Shown here: in pieces, positions 51,397-59,904 of the stretch
How positions within the stretch are numbered: the first letter of the stretch is position 1
Layout: the number at the start of each line of letters is the position of its first letter
Source: Anaerolineaceae bacterium UBA2260
GTDB taxonomy: Bacteria > Chloroflexota > Anaerolineae > Anaerolineales > Anaerolineaceae
DNA: 64,000 bases
Direction: 5' to 3'
NCBI GenBank assembly: GCA_002347485.1
Contig: DDXM01000003.1
Location: forward strand, 1-64,000
Notes under the pieces: model-generated
What the model was told of the DNA's origin: nothing
What the model saw: the letters and a program-made list of their open reading frames with translations, nothing else
The model's database searches: none
Translations under genes and position numbers: made by a program

Positions 51397-52734
51397 CTAT
51401 TTTCGTTTTGAGCGGTTTGGTTTAGCCCCCCCACCGCGATAGGAAGGCGCGAGGATCTCAAAGATCCTGCACAAGCGCGTGTCGAGCATACGGCTGCGAA
51501 TTCGCGCGTCAAGGTCCTCCAGGTTGCTGGACATGGTGATTACGGTTGGCAGTTTGGCGTTGTAACGTTCATTAAATATCTGGTATAGTTTCTCACGCGC
51601 CCAGGGGGTTGCGCTCTGTGTGCCCAGATCATCCAGCACCAGGATGGGCGCGGATTTTACCCGGTTGAAGAGATCATCATAAGAAGTGTTGCTGGTCGGG
51701 CTGAAGGTTGCGCGCAAGTGATCCAGCAGGTCTGGCACGACCACAAAGATTGGATTGTCGCCCATGCCTTTGCGGTAATTTCCGATCGCCGCTGCAAGGT
51801 GAGTCTTACCGCAGCCGTAAGTGCCGGTCATGACCAGCCAACCATGCGGGTGTTCAGCAAATTCCTGCGCCGCGCGAAACACCTTTTCCAGGTTAAGCTG
51901 GATTTCAGGCGAGAGATTCTCCGGTTCGCGCAGGCTGAAGTTGCCAAAAGAGCGGTCGGAAAGCAAATGCAGTTGATAGAGCAGCGGGTCGCGCGTGTCC
52001 TTCACCGGTGAACGGTAATCGGGCGCGCTGATGCACACATTGGTGACCAGGTCGGGGTCTTGCAGGCGAGAACGGATGCGGTCATCCAGGTCTTCGAGTT
52101 CGAGATTGGTGGTGACCACGGTCGGTAATTTGCGAATGTATCGATAATCAATGATCTGGAAAAGTTTTTCCGCCGCCCAGCTGGTGGCATTGTGCGCGCC
52201 CAGGTCATCCAGCACCAGCAAGTTGATATTGCGCAGTTCTTCAAATCGCCGCTCGAAGGAATCGTCGCTGGCGTCGTAGGAATACCGCAGCCAATCCAAC
52301 AGGTCCGGCACGGTGAGAAAGATGGTCTGCATGCCAAATTCGACGCAGGTGTTGGCGATCGCCGCCGCCAGATGGGTTTTGCCGCATCCGTAAGAACCCA
52401 TCATCAGCAGCCATCCGTGTGGGTTGCCCGCAAACTGCTGCGCCTGGCTGAAAGCGTATTGCAGCGAGCGGATCTGCTCATCTGCCAATCCCAACCTGCC
52501 CTGCACCGAAAAAGAGGCGAATGACATGGTTTTGAAAGCTTCCAGGTTGCTCAACTGATACAGCCGGTAGCGCGCTACCTGGTTGGATTCATTCTGCTTG
52601 CAGACGCAGGGTACCAGCTTGCCGAAATTGGGGTCGCCCACTGGAAGGTCGCGGCGTAGAAATCCCACACCCTCGCAGATGGGGCAGACTTCAGGCGTTT
52701 GCGCGGCGTGATCAGCGGTTGATGTAGTCGGCAT
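51397..52734 (-). CDS. DnaC/DnaI-like helicase loader with two fused AAA+ domains
   Basis: The 445-residue protein begins with a possible zinc motif (Cys17, Cys20, Cys43, Cys45). It has two DnaC-like AAA+ modules. The first has Walker A GSYGCGKT (113-120) and Walker B LLVLDDLG (172-179); the second has GTYGCGKT (304-311) and ILVLDDLG (364-371). HGWL, VPDLLD and NLEDLD/ELEDLD are repeated at equal spacing, so the gene arose by internal duplication. DnaC and DnaI load DnaB helicase as one-domain proteins. It lies two genes after dnaB. ATG 52734 has GAGGG before it and overlaps the DnaD-like gene by 23 bases; an in-frame 52791 start is possible. Confidence 0.8.
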   Translation of the reverse strand: MPTTSTADHAAQTPEVCPICEGVGFLRRDLPVGDPNFGKLVPCVCKQNESNQVARYRLYQLSNLEAFKTMSFASFSVQGRLGLADEQIRSLQYAFSQAQQFAGNPHGWLLMMGSYGCGKTHLAAAIANTCVEFGMQTIFLTVPDLLDWLRYSYDASDDSFERRFEELRNINLLVLDDLGAHNATSWAAEKLFQIIDYRYIRKLPTVVTTNLELEDLDDRIRSRLQDPDLVTNVCISAPDYRSPVKDTRDPLLYQLHLLSDRSFGNFSLREPENLSPEIQLNLEKVFRAAQEFAEHPHGWLVMTGTYGCGKTHLAAAIGNYRKGMGDNPIFVVVPDLLDHLRATFSPTSNTSYDDLFNRVKSAPILVLDDLGTQSATPWAREKLYQIFNERYNAKLPTVITMSSNLEDLDARIRSRMLDTRLCRIFEILAPSYRGGGAKPNRSKRK

Positions 52735-53404
52735 ATTTGCCCTCGCTATCCCGTTTGCGGTTCTCCTCAGCGGTTTTCCGATCGGTTCCATCGCGGCCCT
52801 TCTCTTTCCATGATTTCAGTATCGCTTCCACGTAACGCCAGGTGCGCACATTCTTAACCACTGCGATGCGGATCGCGTCTTCGATCCAATCGACCGGGTA
52901 AGTTATTTCAGCGTCCTGCAGCGTTTCAGCCAGGATCGGTGTCAGCGGACCAATATTCTGTTCATAGAGGGTATAAATGTTGGGTCGCTGCGGTTGCAAT
53001 CGCAGGGGCTCGCCGGCTTCTTCACCTGGCCGCCATATCCCCTCCTGCATTCCATCGCGCGCGGCCTGCCCGCGCTCCGAGTTGATAAAATAATATGTTT
53101 CATCCTCCAACCTTGCGGAAAGCAAAATCCCACGCGCGCAGGCTATTTGCAGTGCTGCCGCCATTCGCTCTTCCTGCTCACTACTTGAAGATCCAAAACT
53201 GCCTGCCAGGCGGTCATCTTTGACTAGATCGTTAAAGCGAATATATCGGGGTTCCTCTGTCAAACCTTGCAGATACCAGAAAGCGAAGAGCACTACCCGT
53301 AATTCATCCAGGTTGTCCATTTCCGGCAGCAGATCGGTGAAAAAGACATCCTGAACCGCGATGGAATTCTCGTCGCTTGCAGAAAAACCTTTGAATGTAT
53401 TCAC
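52712..53404 (-). CDS. DnaD-domain replication protein
   Basis: The 230-residue protein has an N-terminal winged-helix-like region (TDLLPEMDNLDELRVVLFAFW). The C-terminal DnaD/DnaB2 domain (about 140-210) includes the pattern NIYTLYEQNIGPLTPILAETL and then WIEDAIRIAVVKNVRTWRYV, which ends with an ILKSWKEKG segment. In Firmicutes DnaD helps DnaI load the replicative helicase at the origin. Here it sits between the DnaB helicase and a DnaC-like loader, so the same job is likely. The start at 53404 lies ten bases after dnaB, with a GTG (MNTF). Confidence 0.82.
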   Translation of the reverse strand: MNTFKGFSASDENSIAVQDVFFTDLLPEMDNLDELRVVLFAFWYLQGLTEEPRYIRFNDLVKDDRLAGSFGSSSSEQEERMAAALQIACARGILLSARLEDETYYFINSERGQAARDGMQEGIWRPGEEAGEPLRLQPQRPNIYTLYEQNIGPLTPILAETLQDAEITYPVDWIEDAIRIAVVKNVRTWRYVEAILKSWKEKGRDGTDRKTAEENRKRDSEGKYADYINR

Positions 53405-53413
53405 CCGTTGCGC

Positions 53414-54796
53414 CTATTTCTTCCTGCCGGCGAACCCATCTTCCATCCGCTTGGCGTTTTCAAATTTCGCCAGGTTCTCGAGGAAGATCAGCTCAACGCT
53501 GCCGGTCGGACCGTTCCTGTGCTTCGCTACGATCAATTCCGCGATATTGCGGCGCTCGTTTTCCTTGTCATCCTTATCAGGGCGGTGAATGAACATCACA
53601 ATGTCCGAGTCCTGCTCCAGGCTGCCGGATTCACGCAGGTCGGATAATACCGGGCGTTTGCCTTCACGCTGCTCAACCGCGCGTGAAAGCTGCGCCGCCG
53701 CCAGCACCGGCACATTCAATTCACGCGCCAGCACCTTTAGACTCCTGGATATATGGGAGACTTCCTGCACGCGGTTCTCGCTGCGCGAATCGCTGCCCAT
53801 GAGCTGCAGGTAATCCACAATGATGAGGTCCAGCTTGTGTTCCATATCCAGTCGGCGGCATTTGGTGCGCATGGCAAGCGGTGTGATCGCAGGTGTGTCA
53901 TCCAGCCAGATGTGCGCGTTCTCCAGGGATTCCAGGGCTTGCGTGAAAAGCGTCCACTCCTCGTCCATCAGCTTGCCCGTGCGCAAGCGGTGCGTGTCGA
54001 TCTTTGTTTCCTGGGCGACGAGGCGTTGCACGAGCTGCTGGTTGGACATTTCAAGGGAAAACATGGCCACGTTCTTCTTGTGCTTTTGCGCAGCGTTCTT
54101 GGCGACAGATAACAGAAAGCCGGTTTTACCGGAACCTGGTCTACCGGCAACGATGAGCAGGTCAGAATTCTGCAAACCGCCCAGCAGGTTATCGAGGTCG
54201 ATCAAACCAGTCGGAACGCCAAAGAATTCTCCGTCGCGCTTGGAAAGCTCATCCACGTGGTCGTAGTATTCACTCACCACTTCCTGGATGTACTGCATAT
54301 CATGGCGCACGCGGCGCGAACTCAACCCGAAGACGGATTTTTCGATCTCATCGATGATCGTGCCAATTTCCTTGCCCTCATCGTAGGCAAGTTTGGCCAT
54401 CTCATTGGCAGCCGCGAGCATACGCCGGCGAATGGAAGTCTGTTCGACGATGTTCGCGTACGCCTCGGCGTGGAGGCTGGTGGGGGTTTGGTTGACCAGG
54501 GCAAGCAGGTAAGCCTGCCCGCCGATCTCACCCAGCTGCCCCTGCTCCTGCAGATCCTCGCTGACCGTTAGGATGTCAATAGGAACCTTTCGATCGTGCA
54601 GGCGCATGTACGCCCGCCAGATCCACTGGTTGCGGATGATGTAGAAATCCTCCGGTTTGATAACCTGGGAGATCTCAAAGTAGGAATCGGGATTGATCAG
54701 AACTGATCCAAGCACAGCCTCTTCTGCCTCGCGGCTATTGGGCTGCGACTGGATCATTGTGGTGCTTTCTTCTTCATACGGTGGAAAGTTTCCCAT
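53414..54796 (-). CDS. dnaB: replicative DNA helicase DnaB
   Basis: The 460-residue protein has the DnaB N-terminal domain (EAEEAVLGSVL) and the RecA-type ATPase with Walker A AGRPGSGKT (217-225). It also has FSLEMSNQQL, LIIVDYLQLM (Walker B) and SDLRESGSLEQDSD. The intein seen in some dnaB genes is absent. ATG 54796 has AAGGGA upstream, which favours it over ATG 54847, 17 codons earlier. It unwinds the fork and recruits primase. The operon dnaB-dnaD-dnaC(tandem) is read on the minus strand. Confidence 0.95.
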   Translation of the reverse strand: MGNFPPYEEESTTMIQSQPNSREAEEAVLGSVLINPDSYFEISQVIKPEDFYIIRNQWIWRAYMRLHDRKVPIDILTVSEDLQEQGQLGEIGGQAYLLALVNQTPTSLHAEAYANIVEQTSIRRRMLAAANEMAKLAYDEGKEIGTIIDEIEKSVFGLSSRRVRHDMQYIQEVVSEYYDHVDELSKRDGEFFGVPTGLIDLDNLLGGLQNSDLLIVAGRPGSGKTGFLLSVAKNAAQKHKKNVAMFSLEMSNQQLVQRLVAQETKIDTHRLRTGKLMDEEWTLFTQALESLENAHIWLDDTPAITPLAMRTKCRRLDMEHKLDLIIVDYLQLMGSDSRSENRVQEVSHISRSLKVLARELNVPVLAAAQLSRAVEQREGKRPVLSDLRESGSLEQDSDIVMFIHRPDKDDKENERRNIAELIVAKHRNGPTGSVELIFLENLAKFENAKRMEDGFAGRKK

Positions 54797-54843
54797 GAGA
54801 TTCCCTTTTCCAGATTTTTTTAAGAATTGCGCTCGAGTTGCGA

Positions 54844-55446
54844 TCAATCTTGGTCGTCAGGATCAGGTGGGGAAGAACCTGGCTCTTGTTGTTCACCGTC
54901 CAAATCGTCAAGGTGGATGTTTTGCAGGAAGTCTTCAAACAGCGATAGTCGCCCTTCAGTGTCCGCGGATTCATTTCCCGCAGCGCTGCCTTGAGGATAT
55001 TCACTTCCCTCGCGTATCACCTCATCCAGGATATCCTCCTCCGGGACAATACCCGCTTCGCGCATGACCTCCTGATTTACCAGAATGGGCACATGAGCCC
55101 GCACCGCCAGTGCGATGGAATCCGATGGACGAGCATCCACATTGATCTGTTGCCCGTTGGCTTCGATCACAAGATTACCATAGAATACGTCGCCTTTTAA
55201 AGACAGCACTTCTACGCGGATCATACGCGCGCCCAGAGATGCGATGGATTTTAATAGAAGATCATGCGTTTGCGGCCTGGCCACCTCGATCTCTTGTAAC
55301 GCGATTGTGATGGATTCCGCCTCGAATTGACCAATCCAAATCGGCAGGTAGCGCTCCCGGTTTTCCTCCCGCAGCAGGACGATTCGCTGTTGGTTGGTCA
55401 GGCTCACCCGCACACTATCGATCACTGCTTCGACAAATTGCGTCAA
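54844..55446 (-). CDS. bifunctional nuclease family protein (BFN/DUF151)
   Basis: The 200-residue protein starts TQFVEAVIDSVRVSL and has LPIWIGQFEAESI, RPQTHDLL and DARPSDSIALAVRA, the signature of the bacterial/plant bifunctional nuclease family. Family members are reported to cut single-stranded DNA and RNA. I start at TTG 55446: GGAGG (55457-55453) lies six bases before it, whereas the upstream Met at 55512 sits within the promoter. The last 45 residues are acidic (EDFLQNIHLDDLDGEQQ). It lies 48 bases before dnaB. Confidence 0.8.
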   Translation of the reverse strand: MTQFVEAVIDSVRVSLTNQQRIVLLREENRERYLPIWIGQFEAESITIALQEIEVARPQTHDLLLKSIASLGARMIRVEVLSLKGDVFYGNLVIEANGQQINVDARPSDSIALAVRAHVPILVNQEVMREAGIVPEEDILDEVIREGSEYPQGSAAGNESADTEGRLSLFEDFLQNIHLDDLDGEQQEPGSSPPDPDDQD

Positions 55447-55483
55447 AAGAATCCTCCATAGAAAAATTCGAACTCCGAATATT

Positions 55484-55512
55484 ATTCTAACACGGCGGTA
55501 TAGGCTGCGCAA
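55484..55512 (-). promoter_or_regulatory. promoter of the bifunctional nuclease gene
   Basis: TTGCGC (55512-55507), a 17-base spacer and TAGAAT (55489-55484) on the minus strand. The expected transcript start near 55477 lies just before the GGAGG site. It may also drive dnaB, dnaD and dnaC downstream. Confidence 0.55.
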
Positions 55513-55561
55513 CGGAATGGAGAGAAAGGGGTTTTTTCTTAAGAATTCCTGCTGGGTTTCC

Positions 55562-55588
55562 TTGCTTTTTTTAAGTTTAGTGTATAAT
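55562..55588 (+). promoter_or_regulatory. candidate promoter of the response-regulator gene
   Basis: TTGCTT (55562-55567), a 15-base spacer (short) and TATAAT (55583-55588) on the plus strand. The 5' leader to TTG 55754 would be about 160 bases, in which no riboswitch-like structure is obvious. Confidence 0.4.
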
Positions 55589-55753
55589 ATTTTTACTTAA
55601 CAGGCGGGAAGTAACATTAAATGAAGTTGCATCACATTGTTTGAGTGTTACCAAGGCCGTTTTTTATCGTACCATCCTTTACTAATATATTGCAAAGTCA
55701 AGTAGTTTTGTTTTGAAGCACATCCATTTCAATAGACACAGGGCATCATTGAA

Positions 55754-56458
55754 TTGACCAAATCGAGAATTCTGCTGATTGAAGGAAAACGCACCGATCA
55801 CCCCTCATTCGCCGCCGGTCTGACGAAGAAAGGGTATCTGGTCGAAAGTGTTCCGAGTGGTTCAGCAGCATTAAACCAGTTGGATAACGTGGTGCCCAAC
55901 CTCGTGGTCATGGATGCCTCCTCAATGCGCACCAACGGTAAGCGTATCTGCAAAGCGCTGCGACAGAAACAGCCCGGGCTCCCCCTCATCCTGGTGATCG
56001 ACAAGAACAGCGACCCCAACGACGATTACGGCGCGGATATCGTCCTCATGCTGCCGTTCACCATGCAGAAACTGATCAACCGTATCCGCCATTTACTCCC
56101 CATTCAAAACAACTGCGACCTGGAAGCCGGTCCCATTATGCTGGATGTGGCAGAAAAACGCGCCATGATCAACGAGAAACAGGTGCAGCTCACCCCGCGC
56201 CTGGTGGTGATCCTCAAGATCCTGATGGAGCACGCTGGCGAGGTGGTGGAGCGCAAGGCAATGTTCAGCGAAGCCTGGGAAACCGATTACACCGCCGATA
56301 CGCGTTCACTGGATGTGCACATGAGCTGGCTGCGCCAGGCTATCGAGGAAAACCCCAGGAAACCTCAATTCATCAAAACAATACGCGGCATTGGCTACCG
56401 CCTGGATGTGGAGAAAATTCACAAACCAAGGGCAAGAAAAACCAAAATCGATCAATAA
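55754..56458 (+). CDS. OmpR/PhoB-type response regulator with degenerate receiver
   Basis: The 234-residue protein has a receiver domain (1-115) and a winged-helix DNA-binding domain (about 130-225, PRLVVILKILMEHAGEVVERKA, then SLDVHMSWLRQAI and KTIRGIGYRL). The receiver keeps the central Asp (VVMDASS, near 54) but lacks the acidic pair at the N-terminus (LLIEGKRTDH) and the conserved lysine (LPFTMQ where KPF is usual). It may act without phosphorylation. No histidine kinase is adjacent. The start is TTG 55754. Confidence 0.82.
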   Translation: MTKSRILLIEGKRTDHPSFAAGLTKKGYLVESVPSGSAALNQLDNVVPNLVVMDASSMRTNGKRICKALRQKQPGLPLILVIDKNSDPNDDYGADIVLMLPFTMQKLINRIRHLLPIQNNCDLEAGPIMLDVAEKRAMINEKQVQLTPRLVVILKILMEHAGEVVERKAMFSEAWETDYTADTRSLDVHMSWLRQAIEENPRKPQFIKTIRGIGYRLDVEKIHKPRARKTKIDQ

Positions 56459-56465
56459 AAAAATT

Positions 56466-56501
56466 AAAGACTCCCGCACCTTTCAAAAAGCGGGAGTCTT
56501 T
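56466..56501. terminator. bidirectional intrinsic terminator
   Basis: A 12-base perfect stem (56466-56477 with 56490-56501) with a 12-base loop sits between converging genes. A T-run follows on the minus strand (TTTAATTTTTTT); on the plus strand GTTATAAAA follows. Confidence 0.85.
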
Positions 56502-56518
56502 GTTATAAAATGGAAATC

Positions 56519-57892
56519 TTATTTCACGAGTGACAGCGAAGGTGGCATCTGCACAAAATCCTCACCTTTAAGGTTCATCGTCAGGTCAGCCTTTCCATTT
56601 ACTTCGATCCAGTTGCCTACAATTTGAGTGCTGAAATCGAATGACTCGGATGTAGTTGTAGTGTTTCCGTTCAAATGAAAATTCGCTTCGGAGCCAAAAA
56701 GAGTACCTTTAAATATGTTGGTTGAGCCACCGTTGAGCGTTATGTCCGCCTTGTAAGATGTGTCAAAATACATTAATAAACCTTCCGTGGCTTCCCACTC
56801 TGGCGGGTAACCGCAGGGCGAAGCTGTGCAGGATGTAAGTTCAACCGCGCCTTTTTCATTTTGATTGATCGCTACATCGCCGGAAAGAAAGTATAAAGTA
56901 ACCCCCTTAGCGGTCAGCTTTGATTTAGCGTTGTTTGTTATTCCACCTTCAATACAATAAAGACCCGGGTTGAGGGTCAATGTTTTTGTTTCATCATTGT
57001 TATCCATATTGATTCCCGTAGTGTACCACCCCGGTGAAATGGTGCCTGAATACACACCATTTTTTGCTGAATTTGTATTCGATACCGTTTTCACAGGACA
57101 ATTCGGTGGAGAGATCAGATCCTTTGGCAACTTGGTGTATGCGGGTATTGGAACCGGTGAAACAAGCGGGTTTGAAAAGCAATCTTTGCATTCGGCTTCA
57201 TGCCAATACTGGATTTCACCACCCGTCACCGTTACTTCGCCAGTATTAATCTTCAAACAGGAATTAGAAAAAACGCCACCCGCATTAATCTTTGTAGTAG
57301 ACGAACCCAGGAACTCGATACCGCCTTGCTTTGTGGAGCATTGGTCGGACAATGAGACCAGGCCATTCCCATACGCAAATGGCTGGGTAGGATAAACGCG
57401 CGCTGTGGATTCCACAGAAGTTTTGAGTGTATTCGTGTTCACGATCTGCGCTAAATTTGTTTCCATTTCGGTGGATACTTTAACATGGACATCAAGATAT
57501 TGCGTGCCTAAACCTCCGTACCAGTTACAGGTGATCGTAAAACCCTGATCAGCCGCCGCCAGTTCGGTATCGTTGGCAAGTTTCGGCATCTCAGCAGCGG
57601 AGATCCCATCCGCAGCCACTGAAGCACGCACCGCATTTACGGCTAAAATCGTAGCCTGAGTTCCTTCCGGTTTACCGCAGATCAGTACACCCGACTCAAC
57701 TGCCTTGAGGTAATTGGCGATCGCCCCCGCGCCGGCCAGCGCGGCGGAATCCGCGGTGTTCTGGTCCTGCCGGCGGGCGTTATAGATCAAGGAGCCGTCT
57801 AAAGCCAGCGCTGCAAACCCGATGATCGCGACCATCGACAACGCGAGAATAACGATAATTTGCCCTCGTTCATGTTTATTCGAAATCATCAT
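56519..57892 (-). CDS. TadG-like pilus-associated protein with C-terminal beta domain
   Basis: The 457-residue protein starts with a Tad-type N-terminus, ERGQIIVILALSMVAIIGFAALALDGS, with one membrane segment after residue 12 and the LDGSLIYNARRQDQNTADSAALAGA segment of the Tad/putative Flp pilus-assembly family. About 170 residues of pilin-like domain are followed by a Thr/Ser/Asn-rich beta region with three cysteine pairs (CGK, CNW, CKDC, CTASPC). No Tad ATPase, prepilin peptidase or secretin is seen here. It may be an adhesive surface protein rather than a pilus part. Confidence 0.7.
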   Translation of the reverse strand: MMISNKHERGQIIVILALSMVAIIGFAALALDGSLIYNARRQDQNTADSAALAGAGAIANYLKAVESGVLICGKPEGTQATILAVNAVRASVAADGISAAEMPKLANDTELAAADQGFTITCNWYGGLGTQYLDVHVKVSTEMETNLAQIVNTNTLKTSVESTARVYPTQPFAYGNGLVSLSDQCSTKQGGIEFLGSSTTKINAGGVFSNSCLKINTGEVTVTGGEIQYWHEAECKDCFSNPLVSPVPIPAYTKLPKDLISPPNCPVKTVSNTNSAKNGVYSGTISPGWYTTGINMDNNDETKTLTLNPGLYCIEGGITNNAKSKLTAKGVTLYFLSGDVAINQNEKGAVELTSCTASPCGYPPEWEATEGLLMYFDTSYKADITLNGGSTNIFKGTLFGSEANFHLNGNTTTTSESFDFSTQIVGNWIEVNGKADLTMNLKGEDFVQMPPSLSLVK

Positions 57893-57903
57893 GCACCTCT
57901 GAC

Positions 57904-58359
57904 TCAGGATCCAGGTGGTGGACGCAGGATCGTCCCATTCGCGGTTCCCGTTAGTGTGATCGTCTGACCTGTGAGAAATGGCATGGAAATGACAAAGGCG
58001 GAACTTACGTTGACATCCATGCGCAACCCGTATTGCAGTGTCACATCTCCACAGGGTGAACCAGCTATGGTTACTTTCACATCCTCAGTAGTAAGGGCGA
58101 TTGGAAGCACGCTGTTTTGTAAATTTTCCATAACACGGCTCTCAATAGCATCACACTGATTCGGAAAGCCTATGCCGTAAACCAGACCTTCTTCCGCGGC
58201 GTCCTGTAAGGCGAATTGCGTAAAGATCGCCCTACCGATATCAAAAATCCCAGAAAGCAGCAATAGCATGATCGTCATGCCAATGGCGAGTTCTACCAGG
58301 CTTTGACCCTTTTCTGCTCTCCGGTTATTACTGATTACAGCGTTTCGATGATCGCCCAT
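57904..58359 (-). CDS. TadE-like pseudopilin
   Basis: The 151-residue protein has the TadE motif EKGQSLVELAIGMTIMLLLLSGIFDIGRAIF near residues 16-46, with the family Glu at position five of the hydrophobic helix. The rest is a beta-rich domain with two cysteines. I start at ATG 58359, with GAGAGG nearby; ATG 58404 is an alternative that would overlap the upstream gene by eight bases. It lies 12 bases before the TadG-like gene in transcription order and is probably exported by the same route. Confidence 0.75.
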   Translation of the reverse strand: MGDHRNAVISNNRRAEKGQSLVELAIGMTIMLLLLSGIFDIGRAIFTQFALQDAAEEGLVYGIGFPNQCDAIESRVMENLQNSVLPIALTTEDVKVTIAGSPCGDVTLQYGLRMDVNVSSAFVISMPFLTGQTITLTGTANGTILRPPPGS

Positions 58360-58396
58360 AATCCTCTCGATGGATTGCCAGGAGATTGCATTATTT

Positions 58397-58951
58397 TCAA
58401 TCATCCCAGATATTTATTCCGGCGACAATGCTGCGCGTTGTGGTTGAAGAAACAGGAATTTCTCCAATATTTAATAAGGGGACTATCGGGCTAAAGATTG
58501 CTGTCACGGTCACATTTACCCTGTCACCCAGGGCGAGCGTTTTTCCACTGGACCTTAATGCCTCACAGGAAGTTTCGATCGAACCTGTGCCTGGCCCGCT
58601 GTCGTAAGAGATGGTGACCGCGTCACTCGCGCTCAGGTTCACGAATGCGCTCACGGTTTGAGCCCGCGTCCGAATCCCTTCACAATCCTTGTAATATTCC
58701 TGGTAGCCCGCATCGTTCGCCATCACCGCATCAGCCGCCGCTGCATAACGCGCTGCGTCGCGGCTGGCGTTGAGCACCGCACTGTACATAAAAACCAACC
58801 GTCCGATCTCAAAAATTCCGTACAGAAGAAGCAGAAACAAGGGCAATGTCAAAGCCAACTCCACCATTCCCTGGCCTATGCTTCTTTTTCCCCTGTTTGC
58901 GAATCCGTTGAGCATTTTATCTTTATCCCCTGAAGGAGAGTACATATCCAT
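58397..58951 (-). CDS. TadE-like pseudopilin
   Basis: The 184-residue protein has IGQGMVELALTLPLFLLLLYGIFEIGRLVF, a TadE-type membrane helix with the conserved Glu, and then a region with two cysteines (KDCEGIRTRAQ, SIETSCEAL). The best-placed ATG is 58951, but 58945 and the later ATG in KMLNGF are also possible, since no clear ribosome site decides. It is the first gene of a three-gene Tad cluster read from a promoter near 58994. Confidence 0.72.
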   Translation of the reverse strand: MDMYSPSGDKDKMLNGFANRGKRSIGQGMVELALTLPLFLLLLYGIFEIGRLVFMYSAVLNASRDAARYAAAADAVMANDAGYQEYYKDCEGIRTRAQTVSAFVNLSASDAVTISYDSGPGTGSIETSCEALRSSGKTLALGDRVNVTVTAIFSPIVPLLNIGEIPVSSTTTRSIVAGINIWDD

Positions 58952-58993
58952 ATTCACTCAAAGACCGCTCTCCTTGAGATTTTCACAGCTTTT

Positions 58994-59022
58994 ATTATAC
59001 GCCGAAGTGATGAGCAAGGAAA
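58994..59022 (-). promoter_or_regulatory. candidate promoter of the TadE/TadE/TadG cluster
   Basis: TTTCCT (59022-59017), a 17-base spacer and consensus TATAAT (58999-58994) on the minus strand, about 45 bases before the first TadE start. The -35 match is weak. Confidence 0.35.
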
Positions 59023-59070
59023 GCTTATAACAATTCTGTAAAGTCAAATTGATGTACCGAACAAAATAGT

Positions 59071-59904
59071 TTACTGTAACAAAGCAACCCAAATGAAGGC
59101 AATCATGGCAGCGCTGCCGGTACAGGCCAGGTTCACCACGTCATTATTCATCCACTTCCATCCCCGGATTAGAACTGTTTTGTTGCCGCAGGTATGTTTG
59201 GGATGTTTTTCTGTTTCTTTGTCGCAGACCGGGCAGTTGTAGATCCCCTGCACAGTCGCGCCGAGCAGCGAATCAACAAGGCTGCCGATCAGACCCGCTG
59301 CGAAAATGATCAGCGCGAAGCTCCAGCGTTCCATGTTTGCAGGAAAAGAGGTTGGCCATACCAACCGGGTGGTCAACGCGATGGCCGCGGCTCCCGCTGC
59401 CGCTGCCAATGTACCCATCAGGCTGATCCCGCCTGATGTTCCCGGAGAGACCTGCCGAAAGCTGCGGATACTGCGCGGCCAACCTTTGCTTAATACGCCA
59501 AGTTCGGTCGCCCAGGTATCCGCGTTGGCCGCGGCCAATGCAGCCGCGAATAGTACCCACGGAAAAATCGAGTGGGGGAAGAATACCCCCAGCAGCGCAG
59601 CCAGCCCCGCCACCCCGCCATTAGCCGCCACCTGCCAGGCATCCCGCCGGGAGCTTTTGGCAAATTGCGCCTCGATTTTCTTCTTGCGACGTTTCATTAA
59701 CCCTGAAAGCCCGCTGGAGGTGACAAAGAAGACCAGCAGCACGCATGCCCAGGGTAACCCGCCAAATCCAAAGACCACCGCCCCCAGCACAAACGCGCCA
59801 ATTGCCCCGCTGCGGCTGAGAGAACGCAGCCGAAAGGCAACAAACGCCACCACGGCAGCTAAAAGGATTCCCAGGATGAGCTGGAGAAAGTTCACGCTGC
59901 CCAT
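59071..59904 (-). CDS. DUF92 family membrane protein
   Basis: The 277-residue protein has six or seven membrane segments and the DUF92 patterns GAVVFGFGGLPW, NGGVAGLAALLG, ANADTWATELG and RQVSPGTSGGISL. These define the TMEM19/DUF92 family (also phytyl-phosphate kinase-like). An inserted loop with a CPVCDKETEKHPKHTC zinc-like motif (near 225-240) is uncommon. ATG 59904 begins within the stop of the upstream gene (TAATG). Function unknown; kinase-like activity on isoprenoid phosphates has been proposed for relatives. Confidence 0.78.
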   Translation of the reverse strand: MGSVNFLQLILGILLAAVVAFVAFRLRSLSRSGAIGAFVLGAVVFGFGGLPWACVLLVFFVTSSGLSGLMKRRKKKIEAQFAKSSRRDAWQVAANGGVAGLAALLGVFFPHSIFPWVLFAAALAAANADTWATELGVLSKGWPRSIRSFRQVSPGTSGGISLMGTLAAAAGAAAIALTTRLVWPTSFPANMERWSFALIIFAAGLIGSLVDSLLGATVQGIYNCPVCDKETEKHPKHTCGNKTVLIRGWKWMNNDVVNLACTGSAAMIAFIWVALLQ

